A stretch of 56,614 nucleotides of DNA from JBBQWR01 sp038210495 (GCA_038210495.1 JBBQWR010000041.1:1-56614), one strand, 5' to 3'; shown: positions 1 through 12,100, numbered from the stretch's first letter. Numbers and translations are program-made. Notes: generated by a model from the letters alone, not told the origin.

Positions 1-271
1 GACCGACTCGCGCCGGTTCAGCCGTCGATATTGGCCCGGATCGAGTCCGCGCCGGCACGACCGCCTCCACGCGCTCACCCGCGGCCCGCCGCCGGCCGAA
101 ATCTCCGCCGCAAAAAAGAAGCTGTGAGAAATGCGGGCTAGAGCCTAACCGGAACCGCCCCGAGCGCCGGGGGACAATTTCCGTTTTTCTTCTGGGGCCG
201 CGCGAAGTAGGGACAGTCCTCGACGGCTCGAACAATCCTATCCCCGGGGTTACAGAGCAAGAGGAGGCATC
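1..271 (+). other. Left edge and leader of the giant surface protein gene
   Basis: Frame 1 is open from base 1 to a TAG at 139-141 and reads as an Arg/Pro/Ala-rich tail. It could be the end of a gene entering from the left, but G+C-rich sequence often leaves frames open, so this is weak. The remainder is the leader of the next gene; a strong ribosome site GAGGAGG lies at 261-267, four bases before the ATG at 272. No clear promoter was recognised. Confidence 0.3.
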
Positions 272-3200
272 ATGAACGTGCCTGGCGCTGTCAGGGCGGG
301 TCTCGGTAAATTGCCGCGCCGAGCGACGTTGAAAAAACGGACCCTCGCGGCCTGTGCGATCGCGATGGCGACTCTCGCTGTCGTCCCGCGCGCGCTCGCC
401 GACAATGGGACTTGGACCACCACCGCCAGCGGCGGCGCCTGGTCGATCATCGGCAATTGGTCGGCGGGTGCTGGCCCGATCGCCGATGGGACCGACAGCG
501 TCGCCGATTTTAGCACGCTCGACCTGACCGCCGACAACACCGTGCATCTCGACTCGTCGCGCACGATCGGCGGCCTGATCTTCGGCGACACGGCGCCCAG
601 CAACAACTGGATCCTCGACGACAATTCGAGCAGCGGGGCGAATATCCTCACGCTTGCCGTCACCTCCGGCAATCCCACGCCGGCGATCACCGTGAATAAC
701 CGCACGGCGACGATCAGCGCGGTCATCGCGGGCACGCAGGGGATGAATATCAATACGCTGGGCGGCGGCGTCCTGGTTCTCAGGGGCGCCAACACGTTTA
801 CCGGCGGATTGTCGGTCCAACAAGGCACGCTCCAAATCGCCACGGTTGGCGCGCTCGGCGCCAACATTGGCGTGACGCTCGGCTCGGCCGGCCACGCCGG
901 GACGCTCCAGTACACGGGCGGCACAGCCTCAATCAGCACTCCATTTACACTCGACTCAGGCTCAGGCGTGTTTCGAGTCGATAACGCCGCGACGAATCTC
1001 ACCCTGAGCGGGATGATCAACGCGACGGGGAATGCCCTGGGAATTTTGGACAAAGAAGGCCCCGGCACGTTGACGCTCAGCGGCAACATTAAGACTGGCA
1101 ATTACGTCGGGGTCGGTTCGGGCGTCTTGGCCATCACCGGAACGGTATCGAACCTGATGCAATCCGGCCAGCCCGGCCAAGTTTATCTCGGCAACGGCGT
1201 CGGTCCCGACATTGGCACGGCGACCGTCACGGGCGGCGGGGTGTGGAACGTCTCCCAAGAAGTGATTGTCAATCATGGCGCGCTCAACGTGACCGGCGGC
1301 GGGCATATCAGCGACCTGAACGGCCGCTTGGGTGAAGGAGGCCCTGGCACGGCGACTGTCTCAGGCAGCGGCTCGGTATGGACGAATTCCGGAGTCCTTT
1401 ACGTCGGCTCCGGGATCTTGGGTCAAGGCCAGGGGACGTTGACCATCAACTCGGGCGGCTTGGTAACGGATTCGTCGGCGGGAATCGCCGACGGGACCAC
1501 GGGGGGCGGCGTCAGTTCCGTCGTTGTTTCCGGAATCGGCACGCAATGGACGAATTCCTACGAGTTGTTCGTCGGCAATCATGGCGGTATCGGAACGCTC
1601 GATATCAATTCGGGAGGAGTCGTTTCAGACCAATTAGGTTACGTCGGGAGGTCCGATAGCGCCATCGGGACGGTCACCGTCACCGGAAATGGGTCCGCCT
1701 GGAATCACTCGGGCAGCCTCTATCTCGGCGGAACGGAGACCGCCGCAGGAGGAACTGGCTCGCTGACAGTTACCAGCGGCGGGCATGTCGAGGTCGCCGA
1801 CACCATCAAGCTCTGGAACGCCGGCACGCTGACCATTGACGGCGGATCGGTCACCACGAGGTCACTGGACCACAGCGTTGGCAATCTGAACTTGCTCAAT
1901 GGCACGCTGACAATTAACGGAGGCGTGTACACTGAACCGGCTACCGAGCTATACATTGGCCAGGGGGGCGGGGCCTTCACACTGAACCTGCTTAACGGAG
2001 CCACATTGTCGAGCGTGCGCGGCGTGCTGGGCGAGGGAGGCGCCGGCACGGCCAATGTGTCCGGTGGTTCGCACTGGACGAATTCCGACATTTTCTACGT
2101 CGGTCGAAATGGCGCTGGAAGTCAAGGCGCTCTGAATATCACGTCCGGCGGAGTCGTTTCCAGCCTGCACGGCGTCATCGGATACTCAGGCCCGGGCACA
2201 GTCAATGTCTCGGGGAATAGTTCCCAGTGGTCAATGACAGGCGGCCTTATCGTTGGTCAAACAAACCAAGGGACTAGCACGCTTACGATCGACTCACACG
2301 GCCAAGTTAATGACCACGATGGCTGGGTGGGCATCTACACGGGCGCTACGGGCATCGTCAACGTCTTGGGCAGCGACTCGCAATGGAACAACAGCGGCAA
2401 CCTTTATCTCGGCGGTAACGACCCGGTTGACGGCGGCACGGCAAAACTGAATATCACTTCCGGGGCGTCGGTGACCGCTGTTACCGCTTATGTCGCAAGC
2501 CGGCCGAATTCGACGGCGACGGTCACAGTTAGCGGCGGCAGCTCGCGATGGATCAATTCCGGCGAAGCGGATATCGGCTACTTAGGTAACGGTACCCTCA
2601 ACATCAATTCCGGCGGCGCGGTGTCAAGCTATATCGGACAAGTCGGTTTGCAGAATGGATCGGCGGGCACGGTCACGATCGACGGCGTGGGATCGAATTG
2701 GACAACTTCGAGCTACGCCGTGATTGGGCAAAGTGGCATTGGCACGGCCACCGTCCAGAACAGCGGCCTGCTTTCGACCGGCGGCAACATTGGAATCGCC
2801 GGTTCCCCGGGAAGTACGGGTGTCTTGATAGTCACCGGCGCCGGATCGCGGGTCAATTGCGGCGTCTCCCTGCAGGCCGGCTATTATGGTAACGGGATAA
2901 TGAACATCAACTCGGGCGGCATCGTTTCCGACAATACGGGCACAATCGCTTACTATTCGGGATCAACGGGTACCGTGACCGTCGATGGCACAGGCTCGGT
3001 TTGGACGAGCGCCAATGATCTCACGGTCGGCGCCTATGGCAACGGCACGATGACCATCCAGGGGGGCGGCAAAGTCTCGGATACCACGGCCGAGATCAGC
3101 TACTATTCCCCCAGCTCGGCAGGAAGTGTCACGGTCACGGGAACGGGCTCCGCCTGGACTACCTCCAGCAACCTTACCATCGGCTTCCTGGGGAGCGCCA

Positions 3201-6200
3201 CGCTGAGTATCCTGGCGGGCGGTTCCGTCTCAAGTCAACTAGGCTTCATAGGATACAAATCCCCTTCGACTGGCAGCGCCACTGTCAGCGGAAGCGGCTC
3301 GACGTGGAATAATACGAGCGACCTGTATGTCGGGATCAACGACAACGGCACACTGAACGTTCAAAGCGGCGGCGCTGTTTCCAGTTCAACCGGATACGTG
3401 GCCTCCGTTTCGGGCTCCACAGGAAATGTCACAGTCGCGGGCCAGGGCTCAGCTTGGTCGAACTCCGGTGACCTTTACGTTGGCCAGTCGGGCAACGGTA
3501 CGTTGACGATCCAAAGCGGCGGCACAGTCTCTAGTGTCAACGGATACTTTGGTTACAACGGGGGATCTGTGGGAAATGTCACGGTGACGGGCATCGGCTC
3601 CACTTGGACGAGTTCCAGCATTGATGTTGGCAACAACGGTTCCGGTACGCTGACCATTCAAAATGGCGGCACGGTCTTCGACGTGAATGGTTATGCCGCC
3701 GGTGTGGTCACGGTCTCCGGAATCGGTTCGCGATGGGTAAACTCCGGCATCCTTGTCAACGGCGGCGCGAATGGCTACCCCGGCACACTCAACATCCAGA
3801 ACGGCGGCGGCGTCTCGGACTACCAAGGAAACATTGCCAACGGCGGCGGCTCGATCGGAAGCATCACGGTCACTGGCGCCGGCTCCGCCTGGAATAGTGC
3901 GAGTGAAATCTTTGTCGGTAACTACGGCAATGGCTCGCTGGCCGTTCAAAACGGCGGCGCGGTTTTGAGCGATGGGGTTTTAATCGGCGCTCAAGCCGGC
4001 TCGACGAGTAGCGCTACGATCGGCAGCGCCGGCTCGACATGGACTAGCGGGGATATGCTTGTCGGGGTCGGCGGAAACGGGACATTGACGATCCAAGGCG
4101 GAGCCGTGGTTTCGTCTGCCCTTGGCAAAGTGGCTTATTCCACTGGCTCGACCGGAAATGTCACCGTCACCGGCGCCGGTTCCAGTTGGAGCCTGTCCAG
4201 CGGCCTTTACATCGGCGGCAGCGACGTCGGCGCCGGCGGAAATGGGGCCCTCACGGCGTCCAACTCCGGCGTCGTCACAGTGGCCGGAACAACGAAAATT
4301 TGGAACGCCGGCAACCTGACGATCAACGGCGGATCGGTCACCATCCATTCACTGGATCACACGCTCGGCTCGCTCAACTTCAACGACGGCACGCTCACCG
4401 TGCAAGGGGGCGCGTACACGCAGGCAACCGGCCCGCTCATCATCGATGGCAGCACTCCGTCGGCCATACCCCAATTTCAACTCACCAACCATGCTTCCAC
4501 CGCTGGACTTTCGAGCGTGATCGTCGGGCTGAACAATCGTGGAAGTTTGATCGTCAGCGGTGGCACCACCGCGTCCAGCACGGGGACCGGCTTCCTCGGC
4601 TATAGTTCCGGCTCCTCCGGCGCGGCGACCGTGACAGGCGCCGGTTCGGCCTGGATGAGCACAGGAGATCTGTACGTCGGGTACAGTGGCATCGGCACGC
4701 TCACGATCAACTCCGGCGCGGTCGTCTCCAATGGGTTTGGCGTCATCGGATATCCAGGAGGGACCGGCGTCGTCACGGTCACGGGAGTCGGTTCGACCTG
4801 GACGAACTCCGGCAATCTCACGATCGGCGGCGGCACGGGAGCCTTGAACGTGTTTGCGGGCGGCCAAGTGAGTTCGAGCAACGCGGCGATCGGCGCGGCC
4901 AGCAATGCTGCGGGGACCGTGAACATTAACGGCGCCTCCTCCGCGTGGGTCACCACTGGCACGCTGACGATGGCTGGAACGAGTGCTTTAAGCATCAACG
5001 GCGGCTTCGTGCAAGCCGGCGGTTTCACAACCGCCGGCACTACGTCCGCAACGATCAATCTCAACGGCGGCGTGCTCCAGGCCCCGGCGTGGTCCGGCAT
5101 CAATAATTCGGCGGCGGTCAACTTCAATGGTGGCACGCTACGAACCACTTCCCCGTCACTCAACTATTTTGGCGGCGGTTCCTCTTTGCCGGTTAAGATC
5201 TACCCAGGCGGCGCCACGATCGATACGGCCGGCAATACAATCCTCATCTCGCAGGTGCTGGCCGCGGCAGCCAACTATGGAGTCGACTCGCTGACGATTT
5301 CGACCTACGACACGGCGACAGTATTCTCCTCTCCGCCCGCGCTGACATTCAACGGCGCCACGGGAGCGGCTGGATATGCGACTTTGGATGCGGATGGCCA
5401 TATTGTCGGCGCCATCGTCACGAATCGCGGCAGCTTCACTTCCAATCCGCTAGTCTCGGTCGCCGGCTCGATCGCGGAATTCAGCGTAACCCCTACCCCC
5501 AACAGCGGCGGCGGGCTGATCAAAGTCGGCGTCGGCACTCTCAAGATTAACAACGCCAACAATTCGTTCACCGGCGGGGTGACGATTAACGCCGGCACGC
5601 TGCAATTGGGGAGTCCGGGGGCACTCAACTCCACCATGCCGAATGCCGTTCTCTTCGCGTCGGGCAGCACGGGAAATTTGAGCCTGGCCGGCAACAGCGT
5701 CACCGTGAGCGGCCTTTCCACGAGCGCCACTGTCGGAACGCCCACGGTGACAAACGCCAACGGCAGCGCGGTCGCGACCCTCACCGTCAATCTTGCCAAT
5801 GCGGGCACTACCAATACATTCGCAGGCGCCTTGCAAGACGGCAGCGGTGGCGGGACGTTGGGACTTATTAAGGATGGCGCCGGCACGCTCAACTTGTACG
5901 GAACCAATACCTACACCGGCGCGACGAGCGTCAGCGGCGGCACGTTAAGCCTCGGGCCGGCCAGTTCGCTGTCGACGACCGCGATTTCGGTCGCGGGGGG
6001 CGCATTCCTGCGGCCGCAACCCGGCAACGGCAGTATTACGGCCGGCGGAACTCTCACGCTTAATGCCGGTTCCTCGCTCGATATGACCGACGGCGGCATC
6101 GGCGCTTTTAATCTGACTGGCGCCGGCCTCACCATTATCGAGGCGAATGGCTCGAAGCCAAATTTGACGTTCGAACTCGGCAGCGGCACGAAAGGAACCG

Positions 6201-9097
6201 ACAAGATCGCCGTAACGGGCAATGTCTCGGTTCAGGGCGCCGGCATCATCAACATCGTCGCGCCCCTCGCGCCTGCCACCATCACGCCTGGCGACTACGA
6301 CTTGATCACGTCGTCCGGAGGGTTCAGTGGCGTGGGCGGGAACAATTTTACGCTCGCGACCACGACGATCTCGCTCAGCGGCGAGTTTTACACGTTTTCG
6401 CTCTCAAACTCGACGGCATCCAAAGAGATTCTCAACGTTTCGGTTTCGGCTACTACCCCCGCGGTTGCCTATTGGAACGGCGCCGCCAGCAGCATATGGA
6501 ACACGAGGAGTTTAATTGGCGTCACGAATTGGCGAACCGACGCGACCGGAATTACCGATACCCATCAAATCCCCGGCGTCACCACGGATGTCTTTTTCTC
6601 GGTCACCAGTGGCGCGACGAATTTGGTGAACTCACTCGGGGCCGATTTATCCATCAATAGCCTCACATTCACGTCGAATTCGGCCGCCACACCGATCGGC
6701 GGCGCCAATACGCTCACCGTGGCTGGCGGCGGGATCACCGTGCAAGTCGGATCGCCCTCCCAGACAATCAACGCGAACGTCGGTATCGGCGCGTTGCAGA
6801 CTTGGACCAACAATTCGAGCAATCCGTTGACCGTGGGGGGCATTGTCAGTGGCGCCAACGGCCTGAGCACGGGCGGATCGGGCACCATCGTCTTGTCGGG
6901 CAACAATACGTTCACCGGCGGCGTCTTCATCAACTCCGGTACATTGCGAACCGCCAATAGCGGTGCGCTGAACTCGACCGCGCCGAACGTCGTCGCTTTC
7001 GGCCCGGGAAGCACCGGTGCCCTCACGCTCGGAGGTTATAGTCTGGCGGTCGACGGATTGAAAACCGATTCGACCACCGCGGGCTCTCCTGTAGTGCAAA
7101 ACGCCAGCCCCACACCCGCCACGCTAGCCGTCAACGTGCCGGCAGCGTCGGCGTTCACCTATGCGGGAGTGCTGCAAGATGGCTCCGGAAGCGCCGCCTT
7201 GGGGCTCACCAAATCTGGCGCCGGCACACTCACTCTAACCGGAGCGAGCGTCTTCTCGGGACCGTTGCTCGTCACCAATTCCGGCAATGGCGCGTTACTC
7301 TTGTCCGGATCAATCAGCCCCGGCAGCTTGGACAACGAAGGAACATTGACTCTGGCCGGCGGAACGCTGGCGGGTTCCGGCTTGCTGCTGAACAACAATG
7401 TGTTCATCGGTTATGGCGCGATCGGCGGGTCTGGTGGGTTCACGAATCAGTTCGCGATGAATTTGAGCGGCGGAAATCTGACGCTTTCCAATAGCGGCTT
7501 GAATTCGAATTCCGGCGCCGGAATTATCACCCTCAGTCCCACCGCCGGCCAGTCTCTGCAATTGTCTGCACCCTTAACCAATAGCCACATTATCGAACTC
7601 AACAGCGGTCGCATCGCCGGCAGTGGCATGTTGACCAATAGCGCGACCGGCCCCGGCATTATCAGGGGATCGGGAACCATCGAAACCCCGTTTACCAATG
7701 CGGGCACAATCTCCGCCGACGGCGCCACGATCACGATTACCCAGCCGTTCACCAATGCGAGCGGCGCTTCGATTTCGTTGGCCAACGGCGGCGTGCTTAC
7801 GGGAGGCGCCATCAACAATCTTGGCGGTATCCACGGCACGGGTTCGGTGTTTAACTCCGTGACGAACAACAACTCCATCGCGACAAACGGCGGCAGCCTG
7901 ACGTTCAACGCCATCGCGTCGAACGCGGGGACGATTGCCGTTGACTTGGCGGGCCACTCGGTGATCGTCAACACCGGGTTGTCGACGAATTCCGGCGTGA
8001 TCAGTCTCAGCGGCGGAACCTTCGACAATAACGGCCTGCCGCTTAACAACACGAGCACCGGCATCATTAGCGGGCATGGCACGCTACGAACCGGCGGCGC
8101 CGGTGTCGATAACAATGGCACAATGATCTTTGCGTATGGAACCACGACCGTCGATGGACCGGTCACGAATGAGAGCAGCGGCGCGATGGAAATCGACAAC
8201 GACACGCTCTTTAACGGCTTGGTCGTCAACAAGGGGGGCTATTTCCATGTCGCCGACAGCGCCACTAGCGTTCCCACCGCTCTGTTTGCGGCCGGGTTCA
8301 CAAATTATCCGGGCGCCAGCTTCACCACGACGGGAACCAAGCAATTGACCGTCGCGCTAAAACCGTCGCAGAAATTCACCATGAGTAATTCCAGTTCGAT
8401 TTCCGTTCAAGACACCAGCACGCTGACGTTGAATGTATCTCCCGGCGCGGCGTCGATCGGCTCGAATGTCATGGCCACGGTCGCCTCGGGGGCGACGCTC
8501 GAATTGGCCGGCTCTGTCTCCAACTTGTCCTCCGGCACGGCGCCCAGCGCCTTGCCTGGCGCTCAACCAAGTGCCCAGCCCGCCGACGCTCAGTTCCCCG
8601 ATGCCCACCCCAGCCTGCTCACCGCTCCCTTTAAAACGAGCCTCTTCAATAGCGGCCTGATCGTCATCTCGGGAATCAATCAGATCGTCGGCGGGATCGA
8701 CGGCCCCGGGACGACCGACATCAAGCCGGGCGCCCATCTGACCGTCGACCACATCAACCAGCGCTCGCTGATTATCGAAGGCACCTCCGGGAACAACGGT
8801 GTGTTGACGATCGACGCGAGCGATGCGTCCGGTCGGTCGTTGGCGGACCCGTCCGTTTCGACTGGGCTGGTCCTGACTAATTCGCTGATTCCGACCCCCT
8901 TGCCGCTGACGTCCTTCAATCTTTCCCGGTTGCTCGCTGAAAGGACCGCCGATTTTTCGGCCGTTCGGCCCGTCGGCCTGGCCGCCGCCTTGAGAAGTCC
9001 GACCGCGGTACCCGAGCCATCCTCGCTGGTAATGGCGATCCTCGCGATCGGCGCCGCTTTGGCGGCAAGCCGAGTTCGGCGCTTGCTACCAGAGTGA
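272..9097 (+). CDS. Giant secreted beta-helix repeat protein with PEP-CTERM sorting signal
   Basis: A 2941-residue exported protein. The first ~43 residues form a long signal peptide with a basic N region (KLPRR, LKKR), a hydrophobic core and an ALA cleavage site. Residues ~330-1640 are a run of ~50-residue repeats of the form GTLTIQSGG / VTVTGxGSxW / GDLYVG, matching the T5SS/PEP-CTERM-associated repeat. Autotransporter-associated beta-strand repeats of the NTFTGG type occur near 170, 1760, 1870 and 2205. The C terminus has VPEPSS, a hydrophobic segment and RVRR, the PEP-CTERM signal read by exosortases, so it is probably processed and surface-anchored or released. No beta-barrel translocator is present, so it is not a classical autotransporter. 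A strong GAGGAGG site fixes the start. Function is unknown; adhesion or a cell-envelope role is an inference. Asn, Ser, Gly and Thr dominate its composition. Confidence 0.9.
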   Translation: MNVPGAVRAGLGKLPRRATLKKRTLAACAIAMATLAVVPRALADNGTWTTTASGGAWSIIGNWSAGAGPIADGTDSVADFSTLDLTADNTVHLDSSRTIGGLIFGDTAPSNNWILDDNSSSGANILTLAVTSGNPTPAITVNNRTATISAVIAGTQGMNINTLGGGVLVLRGANTFTGGLSVQQGTLQIATVGALGANIGVTLGSAGHAGTLQYTGGTASISTPFTLDSGSGVFRVDNAATNLTLSGMINATGNALGILDKEGPGTLTLSGNIKTGNYVGVGSGVLAITGTVSNLMQSGQPGQVYLGNGVGPDIGTATVTGGGVWNVSQEVIVNHGALNVTGGGHISDLNGRLGEGGPGTATVSGSGSVWTNSGVLYVGSGILGQGQGTLTINSGGLVTDSSAGIADGTTGGGVSSVVVSGIGTQWTNSYELFVGNHGGIGTLDINSGGVVSDQLGYVGRSDSAIGTVTVTGNGSAWNHSGSLYLGGTETAAGGTGSLTVTSGGHVEVADTIKLWNAGTLTIDGGSVTTRSLDHSVGNLNLLNGTLTINGGVYTEPATELYIGQGGGAFTLNLLNGATLSSVRGVLGEGGAGTANVSGGSHWTNSDIFYVGRNGAGSQGALNITSGGVVSSLHGVIGYSGPGTVNVSGNSSQWSMTGGLIVGQTNQGTSTLTIDSHGQVNDHDGWVGIYTGATGIVNVLGSDSQWNNSGNLYLGGNDPVDGGTAKLNITSGASVTAVTAYVASRPNSTATVTVSGGSSRWINSGEADIGYLGNGTLNINSGGAVSSYIGQVGLQNGSAGTVTIDGVGSNWTTSSYAVIGQSGIGTATVQNSGLLSTGGNIGIAGSPGSTGVLIVTGAGSRVNCGVSLQAGYYGNGIMNINSGGIVSDNTGTIAYYSGSTGTVTVDGTGSVWTSANDLTVGAYGNGTMTIQGGGKVSDTTAEISYYSPSSAGSVTVTGTGSAWTTSSNLTIGFLGSATLSILAGGSVSSQLGFIGYKSPSTGSATVSGSGSTWNNTSDLYVGINDNGTLNVQSGGAVSSSTGYVASVSGSTGNVTVAGQGSAWSNSGDLYVGQSGNGTLTIQSGGTVSSVNGYFGYNGGSVGNVTVTGIGSTWTSSSIDVGNNGSGTLTIQNGGTVFDVNGYAAGVVTVSGIGSRWVNSGILVNGGANGYPGTLNIQNGGGVSDYQGNIANGGGSIGSITVTGAGSAWNSASEIFVGNYGNGSLAVQNGGAVLSDGVLIGAQAGSTSSATIGSAGSTWTSGDMLVGVGGNGTLTIQGGAVVSSALGKVAYSTGSTGNVTVTGAGSSWSLSSGLYIGGSDVGAGGNGALTASNSGVVTVAGTTKIWNAGNLTINGGSVTIHSLDHTLGSLNFNDGTLTVQGGAYTQATGPLIIDGSTPSAIPQFQLTNHASTAGLSSVIVGLNNRGSLIVSGGTTASSTGTGFLGYSSGSSGAATVTGAGSAWMSTGDLYVGYSGIGTLTINSGAVVSNGFGVIGYPGGTGVVTVTGVGSTWTNSGNLTIGGGTGALNVFAGGQVSSSNAAIGAASNAAGTVNINGASSAWVTTGTLTMAGTSALSINGGFVQAGGFTTAGTTSATINLNGGVLQAPAWSGINNSAAVNFNGGTLRTTSPSLNYFGGGSSLPVKIYPGGATIDTAGNTILISQVLAAAANYGVDSLTISTYDTATVFSSPPALTFNGATGAAGYATLDADGHIVGAIVTNRGSFTSNPLVSVAGSIAEFSVTPTPNSGGGLIKVGVGTLKINNANNSFTGGVTINAGTLQLGSPGALNSTMPNAVLFASGSTGNLSLAGNSVTVSGLSTSATVGTPTVTNANGSAVATLTVNLANAGTTNTFAGALQDGSGGGTLGLIKDGAGTLNLYGTNTYTGATSVSGGTLSLGPASSLSTTAISVAGGAFLRPQPGNGSITAGGTLTLNAGSSLDMTDGGIGAFNLTGAGLTIIEANGSKPNLTFELGSGTKGTDKIAVTGNVSVQGAGIINIVAPLAPATITPGDYDLITSSGGFSGVGGNNFTLATTTISLSGEFYTFSLSNSTASKEILNVSVSATTPAVAYWNGAASSIWNTRSLIGVTNWRTDATGITDTHQIPGVTTDVFFSVTSGATNLVNSLGADLSINSLTFTSNSAATPIGGANTLTVAGGGITVQVGSPSQTINANVGIGALQTWTNNSSNPLTVGGIVSGANGLSTGGSGTIVLSGNNTFTGGVFINSGTLRTANSGALNSTAPNVVAFGPGSTGALTLGGYSLAVDGLKTDSTTAGSPVVQNASPTPATLAVNVPAASAFTYAGVLQDGSGSAALGLTKSGAGTLTLTGASVFSGPLLVTNSGNGALLLSGSISPGSLDNEGTLTLAGGTLAGSGLLLNNNVFIGYGAIGGSGGFTNQFAMNLSGGNLTLSNSGLNSNSGAGIITLSPTAGQSLQLSAPLTNSHIIELNSGRIAGSGMLTNSATGPGIIRGSGTIETPFTNAGTISADGATITITQPFTNASGASISLANGGVLTGGAINNLGGIHGTGSVFNSVTNNNSIATNGGSLTFNAIASNAGTIAVDLAGHSVIVNTGLSTNSGVISLSGGTFDNNGLPLNNTSTGIISGHGTLRTGGAGVDNNGTMIFAYGTTTVDGPVTNESSGAMEIDNDTLFNGLVVNKGGYFHVADSATSVPTALFAAGFTNYPGASFTTTGTKQLTVALKPSQKFTMSNSSSISVQDTSTLTLNVSPGAASIGSNVMATVASGATLELAGSVSNLSSGTAPSALPGAQPSAQPADAQFPDAHPSLLTAPFKTSLFNSGLIVISGINQIVGGIDGPGTTDIKPGAHLTVDHINQRSLIIEGTSGNNGVLTIDASDASGRSLADPSVSTGLVLTNSLIPTPLPLTSFNLSRLLAERTADFSAVRPVGLAAALRSPTAVPEPSSLVMAILAIGAALAASRVRRLLPE

Positions 9098-9199
9098 CCG
9101 CTGCAATCCTGAAGGCTTTCAAGCCATGAAGCAGGGTTCGGTGCGGGCCCGTCGCTCGGCCCTAGTGAGTCGCGTTCCGCTCCGATTACAATCAACCGC

Positions 9200-12100
9200 A
9201 TGGACGAGTCGCCGAAAACCATCATATTGCCTCTGCAGGGAGTTGGCTCCGCTGGCGCCGAGCCGGTTCTCGTTCAGCGGATCGGCCGCTTTCGCGTCGA
9301 GCGCGTTCTGGGACAGGGAGGCTTCGGGCTGGTCTATCTGGCTGTCGACGAGCAACTGTCGCGGCGCGTGGCCATCAAAGTTCCTCATGCCCGGTTGATT
9401 TCCGAGCCCGCGGCGATTGAGAGTTACTTGCGAGAGGCGCGGATTGTCGCCAATTTCGATCATCCCAATATCGTGCCGGTGTTCGATGTCGGCGTCAGCG
9501 AGCAGTTTCCCTGCTATATCGTCTCGAAATACATCGACGGCACGGATCTTTCCGAGCGGTTGAAGCAGGGCCCGCTTTCGCTGGTCGAAGCGGTGGAGTT
9601 GACGGCCTCCGTCGCCGACGCCCTGCAATACGCCCACAAGCATCGACTCGTTCACAGGGACATCAAGCCGGCCAATATTTTGCTCGACCACGACGGCCAG
9701 CCGTACGTGACCGACTTCGGCTTGGCCGTGCAAGATCAAGATGTGACTCGGAGCCCAAGCCTGGCCGGGACTCCGGCCTACATGAGCCCCGAACAGGCCC
9801 GGGGCGAAGGGCACCGGCTCGATGGGCGCTCGGATATTTTCAGTCTCGGCATCGTGATGTACGAGATGCTGGTCGGCGATCGTCCGTTCAGGGCCGAGTC
9901 GCGGCAGGCGCTGATTAAGCTGATCGACAGCGTCGATGTGCGTCCGCCGCGGCAGATCGACGATCGGATTCCGAAGGAGCTCGAGCGGATCTGCTTGAAG
10001 TCGCTGTCGAAGAGGGCGTCGGAGCGCTATACGACCGCCAAGGACATGGCCGACGATTTGCGGCATTGGATCGCCAGCCTCGAATCGCCTCGCGGCCGCG
10101 CGGACGACCGGCCTCCATCCGCCGAGCAGGCGGCCGAGCGCGAGCTTGCGCTGGCGCTCGCCCGGCTGGGGCAAGAAGCGCTGATCGCCCATCGCACGCC
10201 ATCGGCGCCGTCGTCCGAGGGCGGACCCACTGCGAGCGGCGCGGGGTCGCAGAGCAAAGGGTCGCAGCCATCGCTCGGCAATCTGTCGTCGGACAACGCC
10301 GCGCTCAAAATCGTTCCGAAGGGGTTGCGATCGTTCGACGCCCACGACGCCGATTTTTTCCTCGAGTTGTTGGCTGGGCCACGCGATCGCGACGGGCTGC
10401 CCGAGTCAATTCGGTTTTGGAAGCTGCGGATCGAGCAGACCGATCCCGACGACACCTTCTGCGTGGGGCTGATCTACGGCCCCTCGGGATGCGGCAAATC
10501 GTCGCTGATCAAGGCGGGCTTGTTGCCGCGACTTTCGGCCAATGTGATTCCCATTTATATTGAGGCGACGGCCGACGAGACGGAGTCGCGGCTCTTGAAT
10601 GGGCTGCGGAAGCGCTGTCCGGATTTGGCCCCTGGTCTTGGCCTGAAGGAAACGCTGTTCGACCTTCGCCGCGGCGACGGGCTGCCGAAGGGAAAAAAGG
10701 TGCTGATCGTACTCGATCAATTCGAGCAGTGGTTGCACGCCAAGAACGAGGAGCAGGACATCGAGCTCGTCCACGCTCTGCGGCAATGCGATGGCGGACG
10801 GGTGCAATGCCTGCTGATGGTCCGCGACGATTTTTGGATGGCCGCCACCCAGTTCATGCGAGAGCTGGAGATTCGGCTGATGGAAGGGCAGAACTCGGCC
10901 GCCGTCGACCTGCTGCCACGGCGGCACGCGGAAAAGGTGCTCACGGCGTTCGGCCGCGCATTCGGCGCGATTCCCGAAGACCCTCGCGAAATTACCTCCG
11001 AGCAAAAGCAGTTCGTGGCGCAGGCCATCGCCGGATTGGCCGACGAGGGCAAGGTCGTTTGCGTTCGCTTGGCACTGTTCGCCGAGATGGTGAAAAACAA
11101 GCCGTGGACGCCCGCTGCCTTGAAAGCTGTCGGCGGCACGGAAGGGGTCGGCGTCACGTTTCTCGAGGAGACGTTCAGCTCGCCGGCCGCTCCGCCAGAG
11201 CATCGCTATCATCAAAAAGCGGCCCGGGCTGTTTTGAAGGCCCTGCTGCCCGAATCGGGTTCCGATATCAAGGGGCACATGCAATCCAGCGACGTGATGC
11301 TGGCGGCGTCTGGATTGACCAAGCCCATCAAGGATTTTCACGAGTTGATTCGCATTCTCGATGCCGACCTTCGTCTGATCACGCCGACCGATCCGGAAGG
11401 GGCGACCGGCGACGACGTCGACGGCAGCCCCACGCGGCCGTCGGACGCCAACGCGAGTTCTTCGCGCGGTTCTCGATATTATCAGCTTGCGCACGATTAT
11501 CTCGTGCCGTCGCTGCGCCAATGGCTCACGCGCAAGCAGCAGGAGACTCGTCGCGGTCGCGCCGAACTACTGCTCGCCGAGCGGGCGGCCGCGTGGAACG
11601 CCGTGCCGGAAAACCGGCGGTTGCCGTCGCTCATGGAGTTCGCGCGAATCCGGCTGTTGACTCAACGCAAGAATTGGTCCGAGCGGCAACGGAAGATGAT
11701 GGCCAAGGGCGGTTGGACGCACAGCGCCCGGGTGGGCCTGCTGGCGGCCGTGCTCACCCTGATCGCGACGGCCGGCGCGGTGATGCGCGGCAGCCTGATT
11801 CACGGCCAGCGACTGGCGAGCGCGCAACTTTTGGCCGATTCGTTGGTCACCGCCGACATCGTTCAGGTCGATGGTCTGTTGAAATCGCTGGGAGACTACC
11901 GCCCCGAGGCCATTCCCATCTTGGAAACGAAATTTACGGGAGCCAATGCGGAATCCGATCAGCGGCTGTGGCTCGCCGCAGCCCTGTTGCCTGACACCGA
12001 TAAGGAAGCCTACTTGCTCGATCGGCTGCTGGGTCTCTCGGGTCAGCGGGTTACGCTCGTGTGCGATGCAATTCTGCCGGCGGCGAAAGACAAGGTCATT

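Noticed and set aside
9119..10345. A 408-codon minus-strand frame under the kinase domain
   Set aside because: The plus-strand kinase motifs are unmistakable; the minus frame is an Arg/Gly-rich shadow.
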